This document shows positions 33,601-42,887 of a stretch of 64,000 bases of DNA, one piece after another; the first letter of the stretch is position 1; every line of letters begins with the position of its first letter. Location: the NCBI GenBank assembly GCA_965120375.1, contig CBCPMW010000005.1, positions 62,001 to 126,000 on the forward strand, written 5' to 3'. Source of the stretch: CASPLG01 sp965120375. GTDB taxonomy: Bacteria > Bacillota > Clostridia > Oscillospirales > Acutalibacteraceae. A program made the position numbers and the translations under genes. Under the pieces are notes generated by a model. It had not been told where the DNA came from. It searched no databases and was given only the letters and a program-made list of their open reading frames with translations.

Positions 33601-34005
33601 GTGGCACAAATCTATATTTTTGCTCTTTCCTGCACTTTGGGATTTTTATTGAGTACTCTTTACGATTTTTCTAGGATAGTTGGATTATTTTTCAATTATA
33701 ATTCTTACAATTTGCTATTTCATGACCTATTTTATTTCATTTTTTCAGGACTATTGACATTTTTATTCATTTTATATACTAATTTCGGTGAAATAAGATT
33801 TTACATATTATTTGGAGAAATAATTGGTTTGATAGTTTACTTTGTCACTTTTAGAAGAATAGTGAACAAATTAACCTATAATATTTATAAAATAGTTATA
33901 TTAATTTATAAACAAACTTTTAAAAAATTTCTTTTTTCTTTCGTAAATTCGATGAGGAATTGTAGGTTATTTTGCATAAAAACAAAGAAAAAAATCGAAA
34001 AATAA
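33601..34005 (+). CDS. yabQ: Sporulation membrane protein YabQ
   Basis: A 134-residue membrane protein with about four hydrophobic helices (about 3-22, 38-58, 65-85 and 90-108) and a basic C-terminus (KTKKKIEK). The pattern ALSCTLGFLLSTLYDFSRIV at the start and RFYILFGEIIGLIVYF in the middle, together with its place directly after yabP, fit YabQ, a sigma-E-dependent protein needed for cortex formation. The start codon is GTG with AAGGAAGG upstream. Sequence identity within this family is low, so synteny carries much of the call. Confidence 0.85.
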   Translation: MAQIYIFALSCTLGFLLSTLYDFSRIVGLFFNYNSYNLLFHDLFYFIFSGLLTFLFILYTNFGEIRFYILFGEIIGLIVYFVTFRRIVNKLTYNIYKIVILIYKQTFKKFLFSFVNSMRNCRLFCIKTKKKIEK

Positions 34006-34115
34006 AGTCATAATTGATAAAATTCAAATAATCTATTGCATCTTGTTGAATAAAAAGGTAATAATATATGTCGTAATATCAATGTTAGTCTTCTGGAAAA
34101 GGATGTATTGGTTAA

Positions 34116-34418
34116 ATGAGGTTTTTTATATCTCAAAAAAAGAATAAAAAGCTTGTATTCAAGCTAGCTATTTTGGGTATTGTTGCGTATGTAGCGGCAG
34201 TTTTTGTAAATCAGCGGCTTCTCATATTGAAGAAACAGAAAAAGATAGCTGAGATGGAAAGTCAGCTTTTAAGCCAAGAAGTAAAAATTATACAGATAAA
34301 ATCAGAGCTTGAAGCCATAGCGTTGTCTGATCCTAGCTATTTAGAAACCATAGCACATAAGGATTTGAATCTTTCTAAAAAAGGAGAGCGGGTCTTTATA
34401 AATATAAAAGGAAACTAA
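34116..34418 (+). CDS. divIC: Septum formation initiator DivIC
   Basis: A 100-residue single-pass membrane protein: short basic cytoplasmic end, membrane helix about 17-34 (LAILGIVAYVAAVFV), then a coiled coil (about 38-72) and the C-terminal DPSYLETIAHKDLNLSKKGERVF, which matches the DivIC/FtsB pattern (E-x-x-A-R-x-x-L-x-x-x-x-x-G-E). With FtsL it stabilises the divisome and activates septal peptidoglycan synthesis. The position after yabQ and before yabR is the standard one. Confidence 0.9.
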   Translation: MRFFISQKKNKKLVFKLAILGIVAYVAAVFVNQRLLILKKQKKIAEMESQLLSQEVKIIQIKSELEAIALSDPSYLETIAHKDLNLSKKGERVFINIKGN

Positions 34419-34455
34419 TATATTTGATTTTTTAAGGGGGGCTAAGTTTATCATC

Positions 34456-34917
34456 ATGCAGCACGTAAAGGAGCAAAATGAAGAATGCGTAAACAAAACT
34501 ACTGGTTCCATTGAAATTGGACAAATCTTAGACGGAAAGGTCAAAGGTATCAAAGATTTTGGTGCTTTTGTGGAACTTCCTAATGGAGAAGTCGGTCTTG
34601 TTCATATCTCTCAGATATCAAGTCAGTACGTTGAAAGGATCGAAGCTCATCTGTCTGAAGGGCAACAGGTTAAGGTAAAGGTTCTGAACCTTGAAGAGAC
34701 AAGTGGTAGAAAAAAGATTTCACTTTCTATTCGTCAGGCTGTTGAGACTTGTTCCGGTCAGAATCAGGGAGATTTTTCTTTTCGTAAGTCTAGATCTACT
34801 TCTACAGGAAAGTTTGAAAAACAAAAATCTGATAATTTTGAAAATATGCTGGCTAAATTCAGAAAAGACAGTGACGAAAAAATGAGTGATCTTTCTCGAC
34901 GTTCAGATGCCTTTTAA
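34456..34917 (+). CDS. yabR: S1-domain RNA-binding protein YabR
   Basis: A 153-residue protein with one S1 domain at about 17-92 (IGQILDGKVKGIKDFGAFVEL, then GLVHISQIS and KISLSIRQA), and a disordered Ser/Lys-rich tail. YabR-like proteins bind RNA; the role is not settled. It closes the hup-yab-divIC run. GGGGGG lies 14 bases before the ATG, a long spacing, and no better in-frame start is seen. A strong terminator follows. Confidence 0.88.
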   Translation: MQHVKEQNEECVNKTTGSIEIGQILDGKVKGIKDFGAFVELPNGEVGLVHISQISSQYVERIEAHLSEGQQVKVKVLNLEETSGRKKISLSIRQAVETCSGQNQGDFSFRKSRSTSTGKFEKQKSDNFENMLAKFRKDSDEKMSDLSRRSDAF

Positions 34918-34928
34918 GACTTTTAGAG

Positions 34929-34976
34929 GACTTGAAATTTTTTCAATTAAGATAAGATTTCAAGTCTTTTTTTTTG
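34929..34976 (+). terminator. Strong Rho-independent terminator after yabR
   Basis: GACTTGAAAT (34929-34938) and ATTTCAAGTC (34957-34966) form a perfect 10-bp stem followed by nine T. It lies 11 bases after the stop codon and separates the sporulation/division run from the feo cluster. Confidence 0.92.
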
Positions 34977-35174
34977 CAAAATTTAACTTTTTTCCGGATC
35001 TTTTTTCGGATTCAATTTTATTTCCGAGCAAAATTTAAAAGTTAACGCATTTTTGCTGCTTTTCTAAGTTGGCAATTTTTATTTAACTCTAGTTTCTATG
35101 AATTTTCTTAAGCATTGTGTTTACATATAAAAATTTACCACAATATAATTCCCCTTTTTGTTTTTTAGATATAT

Positions 35175-35203
35175 TTGCAATCGATGGTTATTTGTGATAT
35201 AAT
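35175..35203 (+). promoter_or_regulatory. Promoter of the feoAB operon
   Basis: TTGCAA (35175-35180), 17 bases, TATAAT (35198-35203), 37 bases before the feoA ATG. No clear Fur box was recognised around it. Confidence 0.72.
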
Positions 35204-35240
35204 CAGAGTGGTTGAAGTTGTAAAAATAGGAGATTGTGTA

Positions 35241-35549
35241 ATGAAAAGGCTAAGTCATCTAAAACCCGGTGATGTGTGCTTTATAAGAGATATCGGGAAA
35301 AAGGGAGCTTTTCGTCGTCATTTGATTGATATGGGTATGACTCCTGGGACAAAACTTGAGATGATTCGTTTTGCTCCTTTGGGTGATCCTATTCAAATAA
35401 GGATGCGCGGGTACACACTTAGTATACGAAAGTCTGAGGCTGAAAAAATAATTGTTTCAAGCAACTCTCAGAAAGTGTTTGAAAAAGATAATTTTCAGAA
35501 TAAAGTAAAAAAAATTGGAAGTGTTGACTTTAAATGCATGACATACTAA
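35241..35549 (+). CDS. feoA: Ferrous iron transport protein A
   Basis: A 102-residue protein with an SH3-like FeoA domain: LSHLKPGDVCFIRDI, FRRHLIDMGMTPGTKLEMIRFAPLGDPIQIRMRGYTLSIRKSEAEKI is the standard pattern of the family. It binds FeoB and helps Fe(II) uptake. I use the ATG at 35241 with AGGAG 8 bases upstream; the frame is open further to 35175 without a ribosome site. The C-terminal 20 residues (after about 80) are an extra tail. It overlaps feoB by 16 bases. Confidence 0.94.
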   Translation: MKRLSHLKPGDVCFIRDIGKKGAFRRHLIDMGMTPGTKLEMIRFAPLGDPIQIRMRGYTLSIRKSEAEKIIVSSNSQKVFEKDNFQNKVKKIGSVDFKCMTY

Positions 35550-37636
35550 GAGATATGGCATTTTTGAATACAAAAAGTTTTGGCCATTCGTCACATTTTT
35601 TAAATAGAGATGGTAACAAAATTTCAATTCCGAAAGTTGCTCTAGTTGGTAATCCAAATTCCGGAAAGACTACGCTTTTTAATCATTTGACAGGAAGTGC
35701 TCAATACGTTGGGAACTGGCCTGGGGTTACGGTTGAAAGAAAAGAAGGTAAACTTAGAAATTCACCTGTTCTCACGCATATTGTTGATCTTCCAGGCATA
35801 TATTCTCTTTCATGTTATTCTCCGGAAGAAATAGTTACAAGGAATTATATAATTGAGGAAAAACCAGATATAATTGTGAATATAGTAGATTCTACAAATT
35901 TGGAACGTAGTTTGTATTTGACAACTCAACTTGCTGAACTTAAATGTAAGATGATTCTAGCTTTGAATATGAGTGATATCGTAAAAAAAAGTGGAAAATT
36001 GATCGATTATAGTATTCTAGAGAGTAAGATTGGTCTCCCAGTTATTCCAATTTCAGCTTCAAAAAGTAAGGGCATAAACAAATTAATAAGAAAGATACAT
36101 TATGTACTGAACCAAGATAATTATAAGTATCCAAGTTTAGATATTTATTCTCCAAAAGTTGAAAATATTTTGTCATTTATACAACGCGAACTTATAAAAA
36201 ATAATGAATCAACCTCAAATTCGAGATTTAAATCAGTAAAGTTATTTGAAAAAGATTTTTTAGTAATAAAAGAACTGAAATTACCTCAAACTACTCTGGA
36301 TAATATTCTTTGTAGAATAGATTCTTTAGAAACTTCGGAAAACATCGACCAAGAAATAATTATTGCGGATCAAAGGTATAAGTATATTTGTGGTATTTGC
36401 AATGTTTGCGTGAAGCATCTGAATACCTTTAGATCCAAGGCTTCTTTATCTGAAAGAATAGACAACGTGGTATCTTCGCGTTTTTTGGCCATACCTATAT
36501 TCCTGTTTTTAATGATAGGAATGTTTTTTTTAACATTTGGTCCAATTGGCGTGTATCTTAGGATTAAAACCGAAGAATTCATAACTATTGGTATTGGATC
36601 AGCAACAAGTGGAGTTTTGGAATCGCTAAATACATCATTATGGGTAAGAGGCCTTGTGATAGATGCTATTATCAAGGGAGTCGGTTCTGTAATATCCTTT
36701 TTACCACAAGTTTTGATAATGTTTACATTCTTATCTATCCTCGAAGATTGTGGATATATGGCAAGAGCCGTATTTATAATGGACAAAATCCTTAGTAAGA
36801 TCGGTCTTTCTGGAAAAGCTTTTATTCCCCTTGTGATGGGATTTGGTTGTAGTGTTCCTGCAATTTTAGGGACTAGAATTATGGAAAACAAAAAAGCAAA
36901 GATGCTTACTATATTTTTGATTCCTTTTATGTCGTGTAGCGCAAAGATGCCTCTTTATTTACTTATTTCGTCTACCTTTTTCCCATCAAATCAGTTTACA
37001 ATAATATGCTTTTTGTATCTGCTTGGAATCCCACTTGCTATTTTTACTGCATATATGTTTAAAAACTCAATTTTTAAAGATAGTAGCAGCCTTTTTGTAA
37101 TGGAATTACCTGAATATAAAATTCCATCTTTTAAAAATCTCAGAATACATATTTGGGATAGAATAAAGGATTTTATAGAAAGAGCTGGAACGGTTATTTT
37201 AGGTGCAACAGTTACAGTATGGTTCCTTCAATCATTTGATGTGAAATTTTCACTCGTATCGGACCAATCAGATAGCATTTTATCTTTTGTTGGAAATTTG
37301 ATTGCACCGATATTTAGCATATGTGGTTTCGGAGACTGGAAAGCTTCTGTATCACTTTTAACCGGTCTTATAGCGAAAGAATCCATTGTAAGTACTATGA
37401 CTGTTTTGTATTCAAATGAACCTTTAATCAGCTCTTTTACCCATATAAGTGCACTATCATTTATGGTTTTTGTTCTTCTCTATACTCCCTGTGTTGCTGC
37501 TATATCTGCAACTTACAAAGAACTCGGAAGCGTGAAACTTACAACATTTTTTGTGTTTTATCAGTTCCTTATAGCATTATTTGCCTCTGCACTTGTGTTT
37601 CAATTCGGAAATTTAATACAAAAATTTTTAGTCTAA
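35534..37636 (+). CDS. feoB: Ferrous iron transport protein B
   Basis: A 700-residue Fe(II) transporter with an N-terminal G-protein domain and a C-terminal membrane domain. GNPNSGKTT (39-47) is G1, DLPGIY is G3 and LALNMSD stands for G4 (NxxD). The membrane part has Gate-type repeats with LEDCGYMARAVFIMDK and PLVMGFGCSVPAI (conserved Cys) and the second Gate near ATVTVWFLQSF to GLIAKESIVSTM. About 30 extra residues precede G1. It overlaps feoA by 16 bases, so the two are coupled. Confidence 0.96.
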   Translation: MHDILRDMAFLNTKSFGHSSHFLNRDGNKISIPKVALVGNPNSGKTTLFNHLTGSAQYVGNWPGVTVERKEGKLRNSPVLTHIVDLPGIYSLSCYSPEEIVTRNYIIEEKPDIIVNIVDSTNLERSLYLTTQLAELKCKMILALNMSDIVKKSGKLIDYSILESKIGLPVIPISASKSKGINKLIRKIHYVLNQDNYKYPSLDIYSPKVENILSFIQRELIKNNESTSNSRFKSVKLFEKDFLVIKELKLPQTTLDNILCRIDSLETSENIDQEIIIADQRYKYICGICNVCVKHLNTFRSKASLSERIDNVVSSRFLAIPIFLFLMIGMFFLTFGPIGVYLRIKTEEFITIGIGSATSGVLESLNTSLWVRGLVIDAIIKGVGSVISFLPQVLIMFTFLSILEDCGYMARAVFIMDKILSKIGLSGKAFIPLVMGFGCSVPAILGTRIMENKKAKMLTIFLIPFMSCSAKMPLYLLISSTFFPSNQFTIICFLYLLGIPLAIFTAYMFKNSIFKDSSSLFVMELPEYKIPSFKNLRIHIWDRIKDFIERAGTVILGATVTVWFLQSFDVKFSLVSDQSDSILSFVGNLIAPIFSICGFGDWKASVSLLTGLIAKESIVSTMTVLYSNEPLISSFTHISALSFMVFVLLYTPCVAAISATYKELGSVKLTTFFVFYQFLIALFASALVFQFGNLIQKFLV

Positions 37637-37652
37637 AGGAGGAAAATTAATT

Positions 37653-37817
37653 TTGATAGATTTTCTAATAGTAATTTCCATTTTGATTTTTCTGTCTGCA
37701 GGTTTTTATTTCAAAAAAAAGAAAAAAAACAAAGAAAGCGAAAACTGCAACATATCTGGTTGCGGCTCATGTTTAGGTTGTCCTTTAAGTAAACAAACTG
37801 TAAAAAACAAAGGATAA
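37653..37817 (+). CDS. FeoB-associated Cys-rich membrane protein
   Basis: A 54-residue protein with a TTG start 9 bases after AGGAGG. One membrane helix (about 3-20) is followed by a Lys-rich stretch and four Cys (32, 37, 40 and 43) in NCNISGCGSCLGCP. This is the pattern of the FeoB-associated Cys-rich family (Pfam12669), found directly after feoB in many Bacillota and Bacteroidota. It may bind iron or an iron-sulfur cluster at the FeoB complex. The gap to feoB is 16 bases. Confidence 0.85.
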   Translation: MIDFLIVISILIFLSAGFYFKKKKKNKESENCNISGCGSCLGCPLSKQTVKNKG

Positions 37818-37820
37818 AAT

Positions 37821-39068
37821 TTAATGGTCTTTTTCTGCTATTTCATTTTCACTTTTTGCAACTATTACAGCACAGACACAATCACCCATAACATTAACGA
37901 CTGTTCTTACCATGTCAAGTACTCTATCCATCCCTATAATTAAAGCTATACCTTCAACTGGCAGACCAACTGATTCAAGTATAACAGTCATCATTATCAT
38001 CCCTACCCCCGGAACTCCTGCTGCACCAACAGACGCTAAAACAGCTGTTACAGTTATGGTAACAAGTGAATAAACTGGTAATTCAAGCCCATAACACTGA
38101 GCTATAAATACTGCACTTACACCTTGCATAATTGCAGTTCCAGCCATGTTAACCGTTGCGCCCAAAGGTAAAACAAATTGGTAAATCGATTTTGCTACCC
38201 CCATTTGCCTCATCATTTCCATACTAAATGGCAAACAAGCATTGCTAGACGAAGTTGAAAACGCAACGCTTGCTGTTTTGGCATAATTTTTCAGAAAATC
38301 TAAAAATGAAAAACCAGACATAAGCTGGTAAAAAAGGCCATACACAATAAACACTTGGATAAAAAGTACTAGAACAGCAACAGCACACATTTTCAAAACA
38401 CCCAATAAAGATTCCATTCCAATTGAATAGACCGTCTTTGAAATTAATGCAAAAACTCCTATTGGGGTAACTACCATCACAATTGAAACTATTTTCATTA
38501 TACAGTCGTTTACTATTGTAAATATATCTATCAAAGGTTTTGCCGCTTTCCCGGAGCTCCCAAGTGCATATCCAAAAAACACTGCAAAAACCAAAACCTG
38601 AAGGAGATTACCTTCGGCCATTGATTTCATCGGATTACTCGGAATAATCCCAAGTAATATATCGACCATACTTTTGCCTTGTTGCGGTACGTACTCCATA
38701 TCATTAGATACAAGATTTATATTTAATCCTTCTCCAGGTTTAAAAACTATAGCAAAAAACATCGCAATTACAATCGCTATTACAGTTGTAATAAAAAACA
38801 TAAAAAGCGTTTTTGCTCCAACAGATCCCAATTTTTTGGTATCTCCAAAAGCAGCAATCCCGCATACAAGCGAAACAAATACAAGCGGTACAACAGTCAT
38901 CTTAACTAGTTCTATAAAACCTTGACCTAAAAAGAACAGAATATTTTTTACTATTATTCTGTCTACTAGTTCACACGGCGGTAAAACCTTTATAACTAAA
39001 CCGAATAACAAACCCAAAACAAGAGCCAAAATAAGTTGAAAAGTATTGTTTTTAAGTATCTTTACCAC
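37821..39068 (-). CDS. Dicarboxylate/amino acid:cation symporter (GltP/DctA family)
   Basis: A 415-residue secondary transporter with about eight membrane helices and two re-entrant hairpins. The signature regions are intact: a Ser-rich FSTSSSNACLPFSM in hairpin 1, LGATVNMAGTAIM in helix 7 (NMxGT), and MDRVLDMVRTVVNVMGD in helix 8 with the substrate-binding Asp and Asn. Substrates are likely glutamate, aspartate or C4-dicarboxylates with Na+ or H+. GTG at 39068 is preferred (AGGAGG, 8 bases); an ATG at 39074 is too close to the ribosome site. It is convergent with the feo operon, with only 3 bases between the stop codons. Confidence 0.92.
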   Translation of the reverse strand: MVKILKNNTFQLILALVLGLLFGLVIKVLPPCELVDRIIVKNILFFLGQGFIELVKMTVVPLVFVSLVCGIAAFGDTKKLGSVGAKTLFMFFITTVIAIVIAMFFAIVFKPGEGLNINLVSNDMEYVPQQGKSMVDILLGIIPSNPMKSMAEGNLLQVLVFAVFFGYALGSSGKAAKPLIDIFTIVNDCIMKIVSIVMVVTPIGVFALISKTVYSIGMESLLGVLKMCAVAVLVLFIQVFIVYGLFYQLMSGFSFLDFLKNYAKTASVAFSTSSSNACLPFSMEMMRQMGVAKSIYQFVLPLGATVNMAGTAIMQGVSAVFIAQCYGLELPVYSLVTITVTAVLASVGAAGVPGVGMIMMTVILESVGLPVEGIALIIGMDRVLDMVRTVVNVMGDCVCAVIVAKSENEIAEKDH

Positions 39069-39104
39069 TAACATTCCCTCCTCTTTTGCACTTATATACA
39101 ATAA

Positions 39105-41510
39105 TTACTTAAGTACAACATTGACAAGTTTGTTAGAAACATATATTCTTTTTACAATTTCTTTTCCCTCTATAAGTAAACTAAATTGCTCATTTTTATC
39201 TAGAATTTTAAAAACATCTTCTTCTTTTAGCCCTGCATTTATACTAACTTTGAATTTAACTTTTCCGTTTATCTGAACTACTATTTCTACATTTTCATTC
39301 GTACATTTTCTCTCGTCAAATTCCGGCCAACTACTTTCGCAAACCAAATTTTTCCCTAAACCGCAAATCTGCCAAATTTCTTCTGCAACGTGCGGAGCAA
39401 AGACACTTACTAAAATTGTAAAAACTCTTAGTTCTCCTTTTGTTATTGTCTTCAAATCGTATATCTCGTTCATCATGGTCATCATCGCAGCAACAGCTGT
39501 ATTGAATTTTAGATTTTCTATATCCTCAGTTACCTTTTTTATAGTTTTGTTTATAGTAAACTCCAAGCATTTTCTTATTTCTTCACTTTCAGAAACAATT
39601 TCCTTTAAACCCCAAAATCTTTCAATAAATCTTTTACATCCTTTTATACTTTCTGAGCTCCAAATTGCTGGTTTTTCAAAATCTCCAATAAATACTTCAT
39701 AAAGTCTCATAGTATCTGCGCCGTATTCATTGATGATTTCGTCAGGGTTAACTACGTTTCCACGAGATTTGCTCATTTTTTCGCCATTTTCACCAAGTAT
39801 CATTCCGTGGCTCGTTCGTTTTGCATATGGCTCTTTCGTCGAAACTAAACCTATGTCGTATAAAAATTTATACCAAAATCTACTGTAAAGTAAGTGAAGC
39901 GTCGTGTGCTCCATTCCTCCATTGTACCAATCTACTGGCATCCAGTAATCTAAAAGTTTTCTATCCGCAAAATCCTCACCATTGTTAGGGTCAATGTACC
40001 TTAAAAAATACCACGAAGAACCTGCCCATTGTGGCATGGTATCAGTTTCTCTTTTTGCAGCACCATTGCATTTTGGACAAGGTACATTGACCCAATCTGA
40101 AACTCGAGACAGTGGAGATTCTCCGTCATCAGTCGGCTCATACATATCAAGTCCCGGCAATTTAAGGGGTAAATCACTTTCCTTTACTGGAACATATCCA
40201 CATTTTTTGCACTCTACTATGGGAATAGGCTCACCCCAATATCTTTGCCTAGAAAATACCCAGTCTCTCAGTTTATAATTTACTTTTCTGGCCCCTATCC
40301 CTCTTTTTTCAATTTCAGAAACTACCTCATTTTTTGCTTCTTCTACAGATAAGTCATTTAAAAAATCTGAATTTATTAATTTTCCAGTTTTACTTCTTCC
40401 ATCTTCTTCACAATCTATAACCTTTTTTTGCTCTATATTATATTTTTCTGCAAATTCTAAGTCGCGCCTATCGTGAGCTGGAACCGCCATTATTGCTCCT
40501 GTTGCATAAGACATCAAAACATAATCCGACACAAAAATAGGAATATTTTCACCAGTGAACGGATGCAGTCCCCACACTCCTTCTAACTTTACTCCCGTTT
40601 TTTCTTTAGAAAGATCTGTACGTTCTAAATCAGATTTTTTGCTTGCATTTTCTATATATTTTTCAACTTCCTTAGTATTTTTAAGATTTTTCAGCCACTT
40701 ATGCAACAAAGGATGCTCTGGCGAAACAACCATGTATGTAACTCCAAATATAGTGTCTGGGCGAGTAGTAAAAATTTTAAGTTTATCTCCTTGACTAGTT
40801 AAAAAATCAATTTCTGCTCCAGTTGATTTTCCTATCCAGTTCTTCTGCTGAACTTTTACACGCTTCGGATAATCCACAAGATCTAAGTCATCTATAAGCC
40901 TTTGAGCATATTTGGTTATTCTTAGCGTCCACTGCGACTTTTTCTTATGTATAACTTCGCTAGAGCATCTTTCGCATTTTCCGTCTAGAACTTCCTCATT
41001 AGCTAAAACACATTTGCAAGAAGTACACCAGTTAACTAAAGCCTCATTCTTATATGCTAAACCATGCTTAAAAAGTTGCAGAAATATCCACTGTGTCCAT
41101 TTATAATAAATCGGGTCAGTTGTATTTACTTCTCGACTCCAGTCAAAAGATATTCCAAGTGATTTTACCTGCTTTCTGAACATATCTACATTATTTTTAG
41201 TTACAACTTCCGGTTTTACTTTATTTTTTATAGCAAAGTTTTCCGTCGGAAGCCCAAAGGCATCCCAGCCAATAGGATAAAGTACATTATAACCTTGCAT
41301 TCTTTTTTTCCTAGAAACTATATCAAGAGCAACATAGCTACGGGGATGTCCCACATGGAGTCCTTTTCCAGACGGATACGGAAATTCAATTAGAGCATAA
41401 AATTTCGGTTTCGAAAAATCATCTTTTGCCGAGAAAACTCCTTTTTCTTCCCATATATTTTGCCACTTCTCTTCTATTTTCTTAAAATTATAGCTGTTTT
41501 GGTTTTTCAT
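39105..41510 (-). CDS. leuS: Leucyl-tRNA synthetase
   Basis: An 801-residue class I synthetase that charges tRNA-Leu. HVGH (52-55) is the HIGH motif and KMSKSRGNVVNP the KMSKS motif. The CP1 editing domain has TTRPDTIFGVTYMV and the conserved AVPAHDRRDLEFA. A zinc-type cysteine set appears in CTSCKCVLANEEVLDGKCERC and again in CKKCGYVP with CPKC. The C-terminal anticodon and extension regions are complete. The ATG at 41510 is used, 10 bases after AAGG; the frame runs on to 41567 inside the upstream gene. It follows the yqeK-rsfS fusion closely. Confidence 0.96.
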   Translation of the reverse strand: MKNQNSYNFKKIEEKWQNIWEEKGVFSAKDDFSKPKFYALIEFPYPSGKGLHVGHPRSYVALDIVSRKKRMQGYNVLYPIGWDAFGLPTENFAIKNKVKPEVVTKNNVDMFRKQVKSLGISFDWSREVNTTDPIYYKWTQWIFLQLFKHGLAYKNEALVNWCTSCKCVLANEEVLDGKCERCSSEVIHKKKSQWTLRITKYAQRLIDDLDLVDYPKRVKVQQKNWIGKSTGAEIDFLTSQGDKLKIFTTRPDTIFGVTYMVVSPEHPLLHKWLKNLKNTKEVEKYIENASKKSDLERTDLSKEKTGVKLEGVWGLHPFTGENIPIFVSDYVLMSYATGAIMAVPAHDRRDLEFAEKYNIEQKKVIDCEEDGRSKTGKLINSDFLNDLSVEEAKNEVVSEIEKRGIGARKVNYKLRDWVFSRQRYWGEPIPIVECKKCGYVPVKESDLPLKLPGLDMYEPTDDGESPLSRVSDWVNVPCPKCNGAAKRETDTMPQWAGSSWYFLRYIDPNNGEDFADRKLLDYWMPVDWYNGGMEHTTLHLLYSRFWYKFLYDIGLVSTKEPYAKRTSHGMILGENGEKMSKSRGNVVNPDEIINEYGADTMRLYEVFIGDFEKPAIWSSESIKGCKRFIERFWGLKEIVSESEEIRKCLEFTINKTIKKVTEDIENLKFNTAVAAMMTMMNEIYDLKTITKGELRVFTILVSVFAPHVAEEIWQICGLGKNLVCESSWPEFDERKCTNENVEIVVQINGKVKFKVSINAGLKEEDVFKILDKNEQFSLLIEGKEIVKRIYVSNKLVNVVLK

Positions 41511-41526
41511 ATTAGCAAAACCTTTC

Positions 41527-42444
41527 TTAATTGGATAGTTCCTGTTTGTTTTCCTTTTTATTATCAAAAATTTTTTCTATATTATATAACTTTCTGACAT
41601 TATCTGTAAATATATGTACAATAACATCGCCATAATCTAAAAGAATCCAAGATCCAGAACTGTCTTCTTCTCTTCTTTTAAGTGTTAATCTTTCCTTACT
41701 AAGTCTTATTTTCAATTCATCTGCAAGCGACTTTACATGTGTAGAACTAGATCCAGTTGCAAAAATAAAGTAGTCTGCAAGACTTGAAATATCTTCAGTA
41801 CAAGTTTTATTCACGTCTATAGCTTTTTTATTGTCCAAAATCTCACATATTTTTTTTGCAGTATTTTCAGAATCCATATTTATTGTAAATCCTTCCTTTC
41901 TTGTCGCAAAATCATTAAAACTCTTATAGATATTAGGGTGTACAGGCTTCCCAGATTCAATTAAATCCTTCAAGCAAGATTTAATGCACTCCAACATGGC
42001 CAAGTCTAAGCTTTTTTCTGCAGCTTTTCTTTGACGACTTACATCTCTATGCTTTCTATCATCAGAAATACAATCAGCTACAAAAACTATTTTTTCTAAA
42101 ACCGACATTCCTGACCTTGCAGTCGTATGGTACCTTACAGCACTTATTATATCCGGATCATTTATACCTAAAACCTTTTCAATATAGCAACTTCCAGTCA
42201 TAGCATGTAACAATTTTTTCGACATAACATCAAATTTTGACAAAACTATCCCGAACTTTTTTACCATTGCCATTTGTTCGCTATAAGTTCTTTCCTTTGT
42301 TATGTCATGAAGTAAGCCGGCTATTCTTGCTTTTTCGACATCCGCTCCATACCTTTGAGCTAAAATAGCAGCAGATTTCGAAACATTTAAGCAATGTCTA
42401 AATCTTTTTTCTCCCATACAAGACTTTAATATATGCTCATACAT
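41527..42444 (-). CDS. YqeK-RsfS fusion: HD-domain Ap4A hydrolase fused to ribosomal silencing factor
   Basis: A 305-residue protein that joins two genes usually adjacent but separate. Residues 1-185 are YqeK, an HD phosphohydrolase that splits Ap4A symmetrically: HCLNVSKSAAILAQRYG, AGLLHDITKE (H46, D47), LLHAMTGS and VRYHTTARSGM. Residues about 190-297 are RsfS, which binds uL14 and stops subunit joining: ENTAKKICEILDNKKAIDV, SLADYFIFATGSSSTHVKSLADE, GSWILLDYGDVIVHIF and YNIEKIF. A Met at 190 marks the old RsfS start, and no stop lies between the domains. ATG at 42444 after GGTGGAG. Internal initiation at Met190 is possible. Confidence 0.92.
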   Translation of the reverse strand: MYEHILKSCMGEKRFRHCLNVSKSAAILAQRYGADVEKARIAGLLHDITKERTYSEQMAMVKKFGIVLSKFDVMSKKLLHAMTGSCYIEKVLGINDPDIISAVRYHTTARSGMSVLEKIVFVADCISDDRKHRDVSRQRKAAEKSLDLAMLECIKSCLKDLIESGKPVHPNIYKSFNDFATRKEGFTINMDSENTAKKICEILDNKKAIDVNKTCTEDISSLADYFIFATGSSSTHVKSLADELKIRLSKERLTLKRREEDSSGSWILLDYGDVIVHIFTDNVRKLYNIEKIFDNKKENKQELSN

Positions 42445-42501
42445 TTTTTCTCCACCCTTTCTTATTAAATTTTTCACTCAGAACCTAAACTTCTAATCTA
42501 T

Positions 42502-42885
42502 CTATCTACCACTTACATTAGAAATTCTATCAGTTTTCAGAATTTTACGCTTAACCCTATTTTTGACTTTATTCCCTTCAACTTTTTTTTGGTTTCTTTT
42601 TTTATATTTTCTTTCCTTTTCTAAATCACGCTTTTTGTATAAAACAAATTTATTCCCGATACTACAAACTACTTCCGAATTTGTGTTTTCTGATATAACT
42701 TTTGCTGCATCTTCGGCACTAAAAACTGAATTATTTAAAACTTTACCTTTTAATAGTTCATACTTTTTTATAATATTAGATGCTTGATCAAAAACCCCTT
42801 TAGCTACGCCTCCTTTTCCAATAATTAACATTGTATCAATTTTACTCGCTCTCGCTCTAAGACGTGATCTTTCCTTACTTAGCAT
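42502..42885 (-). CDS. yhbY: YhbY-type CRM-domain RNA-binding protein
   Basis: A 127-residue protein with one CRM (YhbY) domain in residues 1-90, including the hallmark GKGG in LIIGKGGVAKGV and VVCSIGNKFVLYKK. These proteins bind pre-50S particles. The last 35 residues are an additional very basic tail (KERKYKKRNQKKVEGNKVK). It lies between rdgB and the YqeK-RsfS fusion, the typical arrangement with yqeK/rsfS. ATG after AAGGAG. Confidence 0.9.
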   Translation of the reverse strand: MLSKERSRLRARASKIDTMLIIGKGGVAKGVFDQASNIIKKYELLKGKVLNNSVFSAEDAAKVISENTNSEVVCSIGNKFVLYKKRDLEKERKYKKRNQKKVEGNKVKNRVKRKILKTDRISNVSGR

Positions 42886-42887
42886 TT

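Noticed and set aside
36370..36891. 173-codon minus-strand frame inside feoB
   Set aside because: Antisense to the conserved membrane domain of FeoB, no ribosome site.
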